DNA from: Acanthochromis polyacanthus
Lineage: Eukaryota; Chordata; Actinopteri; Pomacentridae
Direction of reading: 5' to 3'
DNA length: 64,000 nt
Assembly: GCF_021347895.1 (NCBI RefSeq)
Contig: NC_067118.1
Span: 41,659,255-41,723,254 of the forward strand
Below, piece after piece: positions 39,016 to 50,789 of this stretch (the stretch's first letter is position 1; each line of letters opens with the position of its first letter). Below the pieces are notes generated by a model. It was not told the DNA's origin and did no database searches. It saw only the letters and a program-made list of their open reading frames with translations. Made by a program: the position numbers and the translations under genes.

Positions 39016-39929
39016 CAGGCCCTGTCCGTCTATCTCTGCCCATCTCACCATTTTGGAATGTATGACCTTAAATAGTCATATATGAAGACATTTGTGCACA
39101 CACCATTTAAGTCCAATATTGACTTGGAGTTTATATGATTTCAATTCTGTAGGTTTTTATGTCAGAGTCTGAACGGTCCTTGTCAGCAGTTCTTATTGGG
39201 CTTTTTCTCTTTCTGTGATGATTACTAGGCAAATGATCGTTTCCGAATTTGTCTAAAGGTTTTCATTGTTGAACTGGGACTCATTTGTCCTTTCAGTACT
39301 CATTCTATCATTCTAGATCCTATGTATTCCCCCTGGTGCTGGTTTCTTTCCTGCTCTTTCACACATATTTTCTCCATTGTTCCCTCTATAAATCGGCATC
39401 TGTGTGCACAACATGCACTTGTGTGTGTTTGCAGGGTTACCTTATAGCCATCAGTGAAGCTGCTAAGGAGAGAAAATGAGAAGAGAACGCGAGGAAATGG
39501 GCAAGAATGCAGCGTCTGAAAAACAGCGAGCGAATACAGATTTTTGCGCGCGTGTGCTTTTGGGCAGGTGCTTTCCTCAGGGAGCTCCGTTCCGTTGGCC
39601 AGGAAAGAATGAGGATGTGAATGTAGGATATGTGCGCTGTGCTGCACCTGCACTGATTGTGACAAAGACTGCACACAACACAAACAAACAAACACACACA
39701 CACACACGCAGGACATAGGAAGGAAATGCAAGATTCCAGGGCACATTATCACAGCTTTTCATTGGCTCATTTCAAAATAGCAACAAACAAATAAAGAGCA
39801 ATGACTGCAGTAACCCCCCAGTGTGAGAGTCACTGAAGTATCCCACAACTCCCCTTTAACAGGCGCTCTTACAGCTTCAAAGAGGGAAAAAGGGAAATTG
39901 TTTCTCTGCTTAGTTCCTGAAATGTCAAG
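39016..39929. other. Non-coding sequence
   Basis: Unique sequence with a short CA run at about 39690-39707. No gene is visible. Confidence 0.5.
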
Positions 39930-40426
39930 AAACTTGTTCTTTTGTCGTTTAGTGTCTCATTTTTGCAACATTTTGTCTTGTTTTTTTCTTTTTTGTCTTA
40001 TTTTTGTCATTTTGTCTTATTTTTGTAATATTTTGTCCTATTTTTGTTGTTTTTTGTCTTTTTTGTCATTTGTCTCATGTTTTTGTCATTTTGTTTCTCA
40101 TTTTGTCATTTTGTTTCCTTTTTGTCTTGCTTGTGTTTTTTGTCTTATTTTTGTCATTTTGTTTCATTTTTTCCCGCTTGTGTCATTTGTCCATTTTTTT
40201 GCCACTTTGTAACTTTTTTGTCAATTTTTGTGTCTTTTCGTTTTGTTTCGTGTCATTTGTCTACTTTTTTTGTCATTTTGTTTCTCACTTTTGTTGTTTT
40301 GCACTTCATTTTTGTAATATTTTGTCTTGTTTTTGTTGATTTTTGTCTTTTTTACAGTAAAATACTACATTGTTCAGTTCCAGACACTGGATGTTTTGTG
40401 TCTTCGGTCTGAGTTCCACACCCCTG
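39930..40426 (-). mobile_element. hAT minisatellite element, copy 2 (truncated)
   Basis: In reverse orientation relative to copy 1. The minisatellite (TTTTTGTCATTTTGTCTTATT-like units) fills about 39950-40350 and the terminus CACACCCCTG is intact at 40417-40426. The other end is truncated: the region starts at GTTCTTTTGTCGTTTAGTG, which corresponds to an internal site of copy 1, so about 130 bases and the TIR are missing. About 200 bases next to the surviving end are also deleted. No target duplication was found. Confidence 0.75.
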
Positions 40427-41709
40427 GTCTAGTGGCTTCATTAGCACTGAATTATTAATCAATTAATTTAACAGTCGATTGACAGGAAATGAATGAAGAA
40501 ATTCCATGATTGATTTATCATTTAAGTTATTTATCATTGTTTTTGTTCATTTTTTAAAGGTTTATTTGGGACCTGCAGCCTGAGGATAGGCTCCGGGAAC
40601 CTGTGACATTTTGCAGACAAACCAATGAATTAATTCATAAAAACGAATCAATGGATTAATCAATTATGAATATAATTGCTGGCTGCCCTAGCTTTAATTT
40701 CCCTCCATGTTGTGCAGCATCAGCGCTGTCCCTGGAGCTCTGCAGTCTATTGCTGCACCACTGTGTGTTATCACAAGTGTTTAGACAGTTGGACAGTAAA
40801 TAGACTGCTCTAATGGCACTGAACACACACACACACATGCAGACACACATGCACACCTCAGTCCTGTTGTCCATCTCCCGTGGGAGTCCAGGTCTCCATT
40901 CTCTCCCGCTGGCTGCTGCAATGACTGGAGGGTCGCGGGGTCTCCCAGATAAGACCGCAGGGGTTTTGTAAAGGGAAGCTTGACTTTCAGAGCACAGGAA
41001 GGAGGATGAATAACCCGGAAGAAAGGAGAAGAGCAGGGAGTGAGGTCGAATGAAACCCCAAACCACCTGCGCATCTGATAAGGCTGCACACATTAAGGTG
41101 AGCGTAAAAGAGAAGGTTAGCAGGGAAATGTCAATAAGCGCCCAGAGAGAAGAGAGTCGGGAGCTGCAAAGGAGAGAAAGCGAGGGATACATGTAGACAG
41201 GAGAGAGAGGAGAAAAAAAAACAAGAAAGGCTGAATCTATCAGAGAAAGATCATGCACACAAAATATGAGAGGCCGAGGGGGAACAAAGAAAACAAATGA
41301 ATTATCAATGAAAGAAAGAACACAGCCGCGGACTTGAATAGGAGATCTTTAGCGCGACACAATGCTTCTTTGAAATGGAGAAGTTCACAATCATTGGAAA
41401 ACACCACAAAGATTTACACCCACCACGCCTGCCAATAGCCTCCTGACCGAAATGTGTTGTAGTTTCTGCTCATTGACGTATCGAGCGGTTATGACGAATG
41501 AAGTGTGGGGGACCTCAGGTAGCTCTGCGTGGAACCATTGATTTTCACTGTCCGCACACGGCTGCTGATTGATAGGGCGGCGCTGGAGTCATTAGACACA
41601 TTCCCAGCCGGCATCTTAATACACACGGTCAGACGAGCGTAGAGAATGCATATTTACAATCTTAAAACACTTCAATCCATGAAATAATCGCCGCCTTACA
41701 ACTACAAGT
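40427..41709. other. Non-coding sequence
   Basis: GAGGATAGGCTCCGGGAACC at about 40571-40590 faintly resembles the retroposon at 51339-51615. A short CA run lies at 40824-40837. The 200-codon minus-strand frame over 40656-41258 shows no domain. No gene is supported. Confidence 0.45.
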
Positions 41710-41717
41710 CTCTGCAG

Positions 41718-42753
41718 CAGAAGTGTCAAAGTCATTTTAGTTCAGGTTCCACGTTCAGCCCAGTTTGATCTGAAGTGGGCCGGACCAGTAAAACCACAGC
41801 ATAATACCCTATAAAAAATAACCACAACTCCATTTTTTTTCTTTAAGTGCAAAAAGTACATTCTGAAAATTATTTAAGGAATTATCTTTTTACAAAATAT
41901 CATGAACAAGCTGAAATTTTTTAAGAAAAATGAGTTCAATTTCACCAACATTGAGCCTCAATTTATCATTTCCACATCACAACTTCCAGATCACAGAGTG
42001 TCTACAAAGGAACAAAACATTTAGTCACAGCTATCTGGAACTGAACGATGTCGGATTTTAGTTTGGAATCAATACGACAAAAGTCAGGCTAAAAAAGACA
42101 AAACACAAAAGATAAAATATACAAAAACGAAACACAAAATGACAAAAAAAAATGAGACAAACGACACGAAACAAAACAACAAAACGGCACACAAAACAAG
42201 GAAGAAAGCAAAACACAGAATAACAAAAATAAGACAAAAACAAGCAAGACAAAAACGAGACGCGAAATGTCAAAAAAAATGAGACAAACGACACAAAACA
42301 AATAAAAAAGACACAAAAAATTTGATAAAAAGTTACAAAATGACAAAAAATGTAGTATGATGAAAAGTAAGACAAAAAAAACACAAAACGGCACACAAAC
42401 CAACAAATAAAGCAAAACACAGAATGACAAAAATAAGACAAAAAACACAAACGAGACAAAAAGGAAACACAAAGCGACAAAAACATGAGACAATCGACAA
42501 TAGTCCGACAAAAAGCAACAAAAACAAGACAAAATATTACAAAAATAAAACACAAAATGACAGAAGAACAATCTAGTATTTTACTTTATCATCAGAGCAA
42601 CTTGTCATGGTCTAGAAATGATTATAAATTTATAGTTTTACTAATTTACAATCTGCAGTTCATGTCTTCTCTGGAATTTTTACACTTTGAGGACCGGATT
42701 GGACCCTCTGGAGGACCACTTTTGGCCGGCGGACCTCATGTTGGACACCCCCG
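41718..42753 (+). mobile_element. hAT minisatellite element, copy 3 (1036 bp)
   Basis: Starts CAGAAGTGTCAAAGTC and ends GGACACCCCCG, both mutated from the CAGGGGTGTC consensus seen in its siblings. The flanks CTCTGCAG (41710-41717) and CTCTACAG (42754-42761) are an 8-bp duplication with one mismatch. The left region with GGCCGGACCAGTAAAACCAC is fuller than in copy 1. The minisatellite occupies about 42070-42570. No coding capacity. Confidence 0.88.
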
Positions 42754-42761
42754 CTCTACAG

Positions 42762-43956
42762 CGTCTCATGAAGATGCTCTCTGCAGCTTTCTTTAAACTG
42801 CCCTGACCCTCGTGCCCCGTTGTCATAAGCTCAGTATTTACGGGGGTGTCGTGAACCCAAGGCCAAGGTGGAGGGCTTCCTTTACAGATATTACCATAAA
42901 ACGGTCAGCTTGAAAACATGAGAGACTTGGCAGGCGGATTTCACTACCTTTGGGATCGGATTGCAAATTGGCCGTGTTCTATCTGGGGATGGACAGAACA
43001 TTCTCCCGGGAGAGATACACGGACACTCATTCATCCACGAGATCGGACAGATGCACAAATCCTGCTGCAGTGACATGAATATAAAGGATGAAGTTGACGC
43101 TTTTTCAGCCTTACGTAGATTTACATGCTTATTTAAACAGTTTCACTTGGTTCAATTTTGCTGTTTGTTTTTTCACACATTGAAATTTGTGTAAATTAGA
43201 CATAATAATAATAATGAATCCTCATATTGTGTTCTTTTTAAACCGCTATGCCCTCATTCTCTCGGTCGTCTCTTTGTAATACTCAACACATTCAAACTAA
43301 TTGTCCTGAAGTCGATGCGGGCATGTGACGTTTACATAATGATAGAGCCAGAGGGCCATCTTGGCGTCTGAGCTGGAAAATGTTGCCTTTCAAATGGGTG
43401 AATAAGTGTGGATTTTTAGATTTTTCCTTCAGAAAAGAAAGTGTTCGCTTATGAAGACGATGCACGCTGGAAACGAGCAGAATTAGTGTAAAGTGTTGAA
43501 AAGCGCTGCTAAGTTGGAATGTTTGCTTTGTGAATAAGATGAGATTTCTGACTCCATCGTGAAGCACAGACCTCTCCTGAGCCACGACACCTCTGAATGT
43601 GTCTTTGTGAGTGGGTACAGACAGACACACACACACACACACACTAACACACACACTCAGAGACCAGATGTCCGTTTGGCCTTGATCTCTAATTTCATCT
43701 CATTTCTGAACATCTCTCTCGATGGGACAGGTCATTATCTGCTGTCCAAAACATACACTTGTTCTCATACACACACGTCTATTCATCCATCTGTTTATCC
43801 GTCCTTTTTTTTAATGCTGTAGTCATTTCAGCTCATGCAGTTCAATAATTTTCAGTTCCAAACCGGAGACGTAAAATTTATTGAGGTTCTGGAATCAAAT
43901 GTTTGATTTGGTTTTTAAAGATTTCTATAATGCAGCACTTTAGGTAGCCTGGGTTG
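42762..43956. other. Non-coding sequence
   Basis: Unique sequence with a CA run at about 43624-43645. The block 42880-43090 is repeat-free. No gene is visible. Confidence 0.5.
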
Positions 43957-43964
43957 CTCTGCCT

Positions 43965-45615
43965 CAGGGGTGTCCAACATGCGGCCCGCGGGGAACAATC
44001 GGTCCTCCAGAGGGTCCAATCCAGCCCTCAAAGTGCAAAAGTTCCAGAGAAGACATTAAGTGCAAACTGTGGAATTTAAAATTAAAATTTAAAAGTTGTT
44101 TTGATCATTGAATCATTTTGTGTCTCATTTTGTCTTGTTTTTTTGTCTTTTTTTTGTCTGTCTTTCGTCGTTTGTCTCACGTCTTTGTCATTGTGTGTTT
44201 CCTTGTGTTTTTTGTCTTCTTTTCATCATTTTGTATTTTGCTTTACTCGTTGCTTTGTGCGTCGTTTTGTGTTTTTTTGTCTTGTTTCTTTTTTGTCATT
44301 TTTTGTCTTGTTTTTGCCTATTTTTTGTTGCTTTATTACTTTTGTATCAGTTTTTTTGTCTCTTTTGTTTTGTTTCATGTCATCCGTCTCATTTTTTGTC
44401 ATTTCGTTTCTCATTTTTGTCACTTTGTGTCTCATTTTTCTAATATTTAGTCTTGTTTCTGTTGTTTTTCTCTCTTTTTTGACTTTTGCTATTTTCATCA
44501 TTGCGGAATGTTGAATCATTTTATGTCTCATTTTGTCCTGACTTGTTGTTTGTCTCATGTTTTTGTCATTCTGTGTTTCCTTGTGTTTTTTGTCTTCTTT
44601 TTATCATTTTGTATTTTGCTTTACTCGTTGCTTTGAGCGTCGTTTCGTGTTTTTTTTGTCTTGTTTCTTTTTGTCATTTTTTTGTCTTGTTTTTGCCTAT
44701 TTTTGTTGCTTTATTACTTTTGTATCAGTTTTTTGTCTCTTTTGTTTTGTTTCATGTCGTCCGTCTCATTTTTTGTCATTTCGTTTCTCATTTTTGTCAC
44801 TTTGTGTCTCATTTTTCTAATATTTAGTCTTGTTTCTGTTGCTTTTTTTCCTCTCTTTTTTGACTTTTGCTGTTTTGATCATTGCTGAATGTTGAATCAT
44901 TTTGTGTCTCATTTTGTCCTGACTGGTTGTTTGTCTCATGTTTTTGTCATTGTGTGTTTCCTTGTGTTTTTTGTCCTGTTTTTATCATTTTGTATTTTGC
45001 TTTACTCGTTGCTTTGTGCGTCATTTTGTGTTTTTTTTTTTGTCTCGCTTGTGTTGTTTGGCTATTTTTTTGTCTTATTGTTTCTTTTTGTCATTTTTTT
45101 GTCTTGTTTTTGCCTATTTTTTGTTGCTTTATTACTTTTGTATCAGTTTTTTGTCTCTTTTGTTTTGTTTCATGTCGTCCGTCTCATGTTTTGACTTTGT
45201 CACTTTGTGTCTCATTTTTCTAATATTTAGTCTTGTTTCTGTTGTTTTTCTGTTGTCTCTCTCTTTTGCTGTTTTGATCATAAAGGAAAGTGTAATATCA
45301 TTCGGGTTCAGGTACCTGTAGCTAAAATTTTTGTGCCTTTTCGTAGATAAACTATGAAACTGTGATGATAAACTGAAGCATAATGTTGTTGAAATCTAAT
45401 TTATTTTTCTTAAGACATTTCAGGTTGCTCATGATGTTTTGTAAAAAGATAATTCCTTAAATGTGAACATTTTCAGAATGTACTTTTTTGCACTAAATCA
45501 AAGGAAACATCTGGTTATTTATAGGTTATCATGCTGTGATTTTACTGGTCCGACCAACTTGAGATCTAATTGGGCTGAATGTGGAACCTGGACTAAGATG
45601 AGTTTGACTCCTGTG
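43965..45615 (-). mobile_element. hAT minisatellite element, copy 4 (1651 bp, expanded)
   Basis: Reverse orientation. Starts CAGGGGTGTCCAACATGC and ends GTTTGACTCCTGTG. The flanks CTCTGCCT (43957-43964) and CTCCACCT (45616-45623) match at six of eight positions, a decayed hAT duplication. This copy is about 0.6-0.7 kb longer than its siblings because its centre is amplified into three large units (see 44108-45280). Long F/V/C/S-rich open frames across it are low-complexity artefacts. Confidence 0.87.
44108..45280 (-). repeat. Three-unit higher-order tandem inside hAT copy 4
   Basis: Units start at TTGAATCATTTT(G/A)TGTCTC at 44108, 44511 and 44892, giving lengths of about 403, 381 and 388 bp. 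Each unit repeats the same order of landmarks: CATGTTTTTGTCATT-like, TTTGCTTTACTCGTTGCTTT, TTGCTTTATTACTTTTGTAT, TTTCATGTC(A/G)TCCGTCTC, TCTAATATTTAGTCTTG. Units are therefore far more similar to each other than the 20-bp subunits are, so the expansion is recent. Confidence 0.85.
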
Positions 45616-45623
45616 CTCCACCT

Positions 45624-46243
45624 GATTAGGAAATAAACCTGAAATGACTCCTTCGATTGCAAACCAGAGGCCTCCACTGTGATCTGACCCAAGCTGCAAA
45701 ATTCCCACATTCTGTAAGATGCATTTCTTCTGTCACACGCCGTATGTAGATCTGTTCTGCTCTGAGGCAAGTTATCATTCAGCTCTTCGATAATTAAAGC
45801 TTATCCTGCAGGGGAAATAAAGCATGCATGCTTTAAGGCCTCTGTGAATTGCGTACGGAGGGTCTTTTCCTGAAAGTCTGACCTTAGAGGTGAAAAAGCA
45901 CAAGAACAGGCACAGGCCAACATCAGACCATATTGCATCTGACAGACTGAAACTCTGACACCTTGTTTTGGGATTATGACATGCAGGCCGGCTGTGTGCG
46001 TCTAGGAGCTGGAGTTTAAAAGTTAACAGCTCGTTTTTTTTCTCGTTTTCCTGCAATATCGCACACAAACACAAATGCAACACACCCGAGGTCGCAATCC
46101 AAATTCTGTGACTTGTTGGCCTTTCTCCCAAATGAAGCATTCCACGGATCAGCGAGCCCATCAGCCTACCCTCTCCTCCTCTTTGCTCAAATCTCAGCAA
46201 TTATATTTGACATGTAACATCAATAATCTCATTTATTTTCTCG
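45624..46243. other. Non-coding sequence
   Basis: Unique sequence with no recognised gene. Confidence 0.5.
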
Positions 46244-46265
46244 CCCCCCCCCCCCCCCCCCCCCC
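46244..46265 (+). repeat. Poly-C tract, 22 bp
   Basis: Uninterrupted C22 in C/T-rich context. The true length may be uncertain because homopolymers are error-prone in assembly. Confidence 0.9.
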
Positions 46266-46661
46266 TCTTTCTTTCCCACTCCGCTCGCACAGAAGGCTCT
46301 GCCCAACTCCCATTCTCTTATCTGTGTCTGCAGGAAATGTGAGCCAACGCCGCATTCGATAAAAACAATTTTTTGCACCATTGATCCCACTGCGCTTGTT
46401 TCTCCGTCCTGTTTTTTCTTCTTTTTTTTCCTCCTCCTGGTCCTTCTCTATGAAAATTGTATTTCTGGAGGTTTTTTATTGTTGTTAAGCGATGAAGTAA
46501 ATGTTAGGAGACGGTTTTATAAAGAGCAGCGGGGGGAGAGGCTGTGATGATTCATACTGATGTGAAATGAATCGCCAGACGACAGCGCCATCGCTATCGG
46601 AGAGGGCTCGCTCACATAAGCTTTACTGTACATGCTTGTGTGAGTTTGTGTGTGCGCACAA
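46266..46661. other. Non-coding sequence
   Basis: Unique sequence with no recognised feature. Confidence 0.5.
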
Positions 46662-47656
46662 TCAGTTTCAGATTTATTTATAAAGCACGTTTAAAGGCCT
46701 ATGGCCAACCAAAGTGCTTTACAGTTAAGACAAATCATCAACAGCACAAAAACGATAAAAACAAAACAATAAGAGAGCAAAATAAAACAGATAATAGATC
46801 CATTAGAGGTGACTCTGCTCAGCCAAAGGCCAGGGTGAACAAGTTGGTCTTAAGATGTGTTTTAAAAATGGAGAGGCTGTCGGCAGACCACACAGAGAGG
46901 GAACCACAACTGCAACGGCTCGATCTCCTCTGGTTTTCATGAGGGATCGAGGACCGTCCAGGACCAGGGCTGATGCACCTTAACCCTCCTGTTATCCTCA
47001 TTTACAGGCACCAAAAAATATTGTTTCCTTGTCTGAAAAAAGTCCCAAATTTCTGCAAAGGAAATCTGCACATTTCTGAAAATTTGCAAAACCTTCAGGA
47101 AGAAAATTCCAATAATTCCTTAAAAGTTTCCTTTAAAAGTCAAGAAAATTCTTGTGAATATTCAAAAAAATGAGCAAAAATCTTCCAAAAAAATCCTATA
47201 AATATCTAAAGTGATTACATATGTATAAGTAAAACTTCTGATATATTCTTTAAGAACATTCACTTTTGTGAATGTTTTTAAGAAACATTATTTTTAACAT
47301 TTCTTTTTTCCACCCAAAAAATGTTCAAAAACTTCCCAGAGATGTTGAAAATGTGGACATCAGATGTTTCACTGTGAAAATCTATTTTTTTTCCTACATT
47401 TTCAAACTTCAAAACGAGTCAGTTTGACCCGCAGGACGACACGAGGGTTAACAAGGCCAAATAAATATTCTGGGGCCAGTCCATTCAAAGACTTAAAAAC
47501 AAACAAAAGAATCTTAAAATCAATCCTGAACCTAACCAGAAGCCAGAGAAGTGAGGAAAGCATCAGTGCTATGCGCTGGTGTTTCTTTTTCTCGGTTAGG
47601 AAACGAGCTGCAGGAGACGGTTGAGTACAGGGAGTTACAGTAGTCCAAGCGCCATG
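46662..47656 (-). mobile_element. LINE 3' fragment A, split by a piggyBac MITE
   Basis: Read on the minus strand, the fragment opens with a degenerate LDYCNSLYS-like motif of the LINE reverse-transcriptase C-terminal region, passes through a frame ending WSADSLSIFKTHLKTNLFTL (stop at about 46819), and ends with a 3' UTR containing CTGTAAAGCACTTTGG and a TTTATAAATAAAT terminus. This is the 5'-truncated tail of an L2/CR1-like LINE. Frameshifts and stops break the coding part. A 464-bp insertion at 46984-47447 interrupts it. Confidence 0.75.
46984..47447. mobile_element. piggyBac-type MITE (464 bp) nested in LINE A
   Basis: Flanked by TTAA at 46980-46983 and 47448-47451, the signature target site of piggyBac. 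Termini are CCCTCCTGTTATCCTC and the complement of CCCTCGTGTCGTCCTGC. The interior is AT-rich with CCAAAAAATATTGTTTCCTT and many AAAATTCC-like stretches, with no transposase frame. LINE sequence on either side becomes continuous if the element and one TTAA are ignored, so the MITE landed after the LINE. Confidence 0.9.
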
Positions 47657-47659
47657 TAA

Positions 47660-48515
47660 TAATTCTACAATTCTACAATTTCATTTAGCAGACGCTTTTG
47701 TCCAAAGCGACGTACAACACAAGCAAGAATTCAGACATAGGGAAAAACCTGTAGTAAGTGCAAAAACTGCTTCAAGTCTGATTGGTCAAAGATGTTGCCA
47801 TCAAGTTGCAGAAGAAGAAGTGCCAACCCCCCCCCCCCCCCCCCCTTTTTTCCCCAACTTTGTCAGTGCTAAATAAGTGCTAGGTTTTGGACCACCTGAC
47901 TTATTCTACCCCTAAGGTGGAGTCACATTAAGTGCCTAGGTGTTCTCTGAACAATTGAGTCTTCACTCGTCTCTTAAAAGTAGAAAGGGACTCAGCAGAA
48001 CGCACAGAGTTTGGTCGTTTGTTCCACCATTTGGGAACAACAGAGGAGAAGAGTCTGGTTAGAGATATGGAGCCGTGCTGGGCTGGATGCCCCAGGCGTC
48101 TCTCACATGCAGAGCGAAGTGGGCGTGAAGGGGAGTAGACCTGGATCAGGGAATCCAGGTAGGCTGGGGCCGTTCTTGTAAATGTTTTGTAAGCCAGGAG
48201 GAGAGTTTTGAATCTGATTCTGGCTGCAACTGGAAGCCAGTGAAGGGAGATGAACAGGCGAGTGACATGAGCTCTTTTGGGCTGGTTGAAGACCAGACGT
48301 GCTGCTGCATTCTGGATCATCTGCAGAGGTTTGACTGTACATGCAGGGAGACCTGCCAGAAGAGAGTTGCAGTAGTCAATGCGTGACATCACAAGAGCCT
48401 GAACCAGAAGTTGTGTGGCCTGTTGGGTCAGGAAGGGTCTGATCTTCCTGATGTTGTAGAGGGCATAACGACAAGACCGCGAAACTGAGGCCACGTGAAC
48501 CTTAAAGGTCAGCTT
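47660..48515 (-). mobile_element. L2-like LINE 3' fragment B
   Basis: A 5'-truncated LINE on the minus strand. It holds the final part of the reverse-transcriptase ORF (next entry), a 3' UTR with a 19-bp G run (C19 on the plus strand at 47827-47845), and the characteristic L2 terminus whose plus-strand image is TTTAGCAGACGCTTTTGTCC at 47685-47704, followed by a short ATTGTAGA tail. Its 3' end abuts the 5' end of LINE fragment A. A related 3' tip occurs at 15217-15250. Confidence 0.9.
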
Positions 48516-48542
48516 TTTTCCTCCTTCTGGTAATAAAAACAT
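47928..48542 (-). pseudogene. LINE reverse transcriptase C-terminal region (204-codon open frame)
   Basis: The frame is intact to its stop at 47928. From about residue 12 it matches the conserved post-catalytic region of L2/CR1-like LINE ORF2: RSCRYALYNIRKIRPFL, then RIDYCNSLLAGLP, IQNAAARLVF, HWLPVAARIRFK and a final FKRRVKTQLFREHL. The endonuclease and the catalytic FADD motif of the reverse transcriptase would lie upstream and are missing, so it is dead by truncation. The first residues, before LTFK, probably come from flanking DNA and the start codon is fortuitous. Confidence 0.88.
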
Positions 48543-48545
48543 GGA

Positions 48546-49399
48546 AAACTTTTTCTAGAATAGCCCTTCTTAGATAGGGTTTCAAAAGGTGTGAAAAGGT
48601 GGGAGTCAGATCTGTTTAGGCCTGTGTTTTCATGTGGACACCGTTGGCATTGTCTCTGCTGAGTGGAGAAGCCATGCAGGCTCAGTGGGTGCCACTTTCA
48701 GCTCCCTCCGCCACAGCGCCACAGATCAATATAGCTAAAGTCACCCACCTCCACACACTCGGACTCTGTAATCATTCCCTACACTATGTTCTGCTTCACT
48801 CCCTCCATCAGCCAGGTTGTTGTTTATCCTATTATAGCCCTAATTGCCATGCTTATGGTAACCTTTCTTCAGCTGCAACCCCCTGCACTAAACTAATGGG
48901 CAATAGCACGTGAAGGCTAATGCAACCAGGCTCATTTGGCAGGGCTTATATGCCCACATGGACACCTCAGCGTAGCACAATGCCCACGTCCATCATTCTC
49001 TCGCTGCTTTTTTCCTCCCTGTGTCTGCATGTTTCTTTCCTCCTCTCACAGCTAGCTAGCATTAGCACTCGGCGCGCCGCGTGGCACAGAAGCAGGTTGC
49101 GGCTAATGAGTCACCTCAGAGCTCTCTGTGCCACGGCTTTTTAATTAGCGTCGCGGCGCTAAGTGTCCTATACGGACCCTTCCCAAGCCCCCCTCCTCTT
49201 GTCATCCATCACCCTTTTCCTTTTGTTTGCCCCTCATTTGCATATACGCGCCAAACCCCAAATTAGCTAGTGGCTCGTTAATTGCACGTGTGGGGAAATA
49301 AATGGATGGCGGCGCGGTGGGGTGGGGTTGAGGTGCAGTCGACATGTTTACCTCCTAAATACCCCCCTGGACCACTGAGCTCCAGCACACAGGGAGGTC
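48546..49399. promoter_or_regulatory. Repeat-free block, candidate regulatory DNA
   Basis: Balanced sequence with an ATTTGCAT octamer at 49236-49243, TTAATTAGCG at about 49141, and GGGCTTATATGCCC-type inverted symmetry at about 48942-48955. No coding exon is supported. The regulatory label is inferred from texture. Confidence 0.22.
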
Positions 49400-50510
49400 A
49401 TGGTGAATACGCCCCTGAGGCTAAAAAGATCCAATGTGCTGTTTGGAGTAATTAGTACAACTAACAAGCTCAAGCCCACATTAGGAGAGACAAATGAAAA
49501 TCCTTTTTTTCTCTCTTTTTGTTGTGGTTACAGGATACATGAAATAAATGCGGGTTGTGATGCTTTCAAGTGCAAAGATTTAGAGAAGACAAGTGTTTCT
49601 GCTGTGTTCAGGCTGAGAGCACTTTGTTCTCTGGTGTCATAAAATTAAAATACTTCCCATTGACTTTACAGAGTCTATTAAATTAAGTTTGCTATGCTGG
49701 TATTGACTCCTTTTGGCTGAACAGATCGATAGTCGGTCAATAATAGATAATGACGTCTAAGTGCAGTGAGATAACCTGCTGCACCCTAAGTGTCCTCAGT
49801 GCTATTGATCCTTTCTCAAACAGCCTCACAGGTCAGCTTCTATTCCCTGGCAGCAGTTTTTTTTTTAAATTTATTACCATGTTGTTGGGTGACAGCGGTG
49901 CATCTCCAAATTTACAACTTTTCAGGAATGACAACCGTGGAGAGTTCTTAGAGTTCATTTTACAGGTTACTTGACGGACACTAAACATGAAAACCCTCTG
50001 ACTTACACTCAGTGTAAACAATTAGTTTCAAATGAAAGCTTACACCTGTGTAAATACCCGGTGAAGAATTAAAGGCATCATCAGTGATCCAGTGAGCTAT
50101 TATCGCCTGCAATTTCACCGACGCATTCCTGAATAAATTATGTGTTAACGTGTGAAGTTTTTCCTGCAATCCGATGCTGGTAAAATGTGTCTGAGGAACT
50201 TTAGATGTTTCTATTCTTACATAGTATTTCCCTGCAGAGCTGTGATCTCACTGATCACTATCAGGGTTATATGGAGACACGGAAGCAGCTGACAGAGCCT
50301 CAATCCTTAGAAGAACTGTGACGAGTTCTGTAAGATCCTCAGAACAAACCGACTGCAAAGCTCCTTAAAACGTGTGAATCTGGGTCAACTGATGCTTTTT
50401 CCTCCGGCAGCTGTTTTATATGGAGTTAACTGATAAATCAAAAGCTAATCCTGACGTTTTTAACTCATCTTCATTTTGATTGTAGCATTTAAAATTCTTG
50501 CACAGTAATG
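49400..50510. other. Non-coding sequence
   Basis: Unique AT-rich sequence with no recognised gene or repeat. Confidence 0.5.
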
Positions 50511-50512
50511 TA

Positions 50513-50590
50513 CACCCCCTGTCAAAAGTTTTGAGACACTTTCTCATTCAAATAGACTAGAACCCGTCTCAAAACTTTTGACGGGGGGTG
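50513..50590. mobile_element. 78-bp palindromic MITE, copy 3
   Basis: Same family as 17006-17083, with TA at 50511-50512 and 50591-50592. Arms begin CACCCCCTGTCAAAAGTTTT; the right arm ends with an expanded G run. It is closest to copy 2 in the loop (TTCAAATAGACTAGAACC). Confidence 0.9.
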
Positions 50591-50789
50591 TACATGCAAA
50601 TATTAGTCACAGTAATGACCTACTGGAAGCGTGGAAACCTGCAACAATGGAACGTTGCTGTACTGTATCTATGCATGTAGCTTCCATAAGGGTAAAGTAC
50701 AGTAGTTTAAATTACACCTTTAAGCAGCACAATGCATAGTATGTTCTCAAGAGGATAACAAGAATGTTCCGCTCTGCCCCTTTTCTCTG

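Noticed and set aside
40560..40600. Possible second copy of the retroposon at 51339-51615
   Set aside because: Only about 20 bases look similar, too short to support.
40656..41258. 200-codon minus-strand frame
   Set aside because: No domain, no splice context and no repeat of a protein motif; a chance frame in unique DNA.
44101..45321. Several F/V/C/S-rich frames resembling membrane proteins
   Set aside because: They read the hAT minisatellite; the same low-complexity peptides recur in several frames and in the sibling copies.
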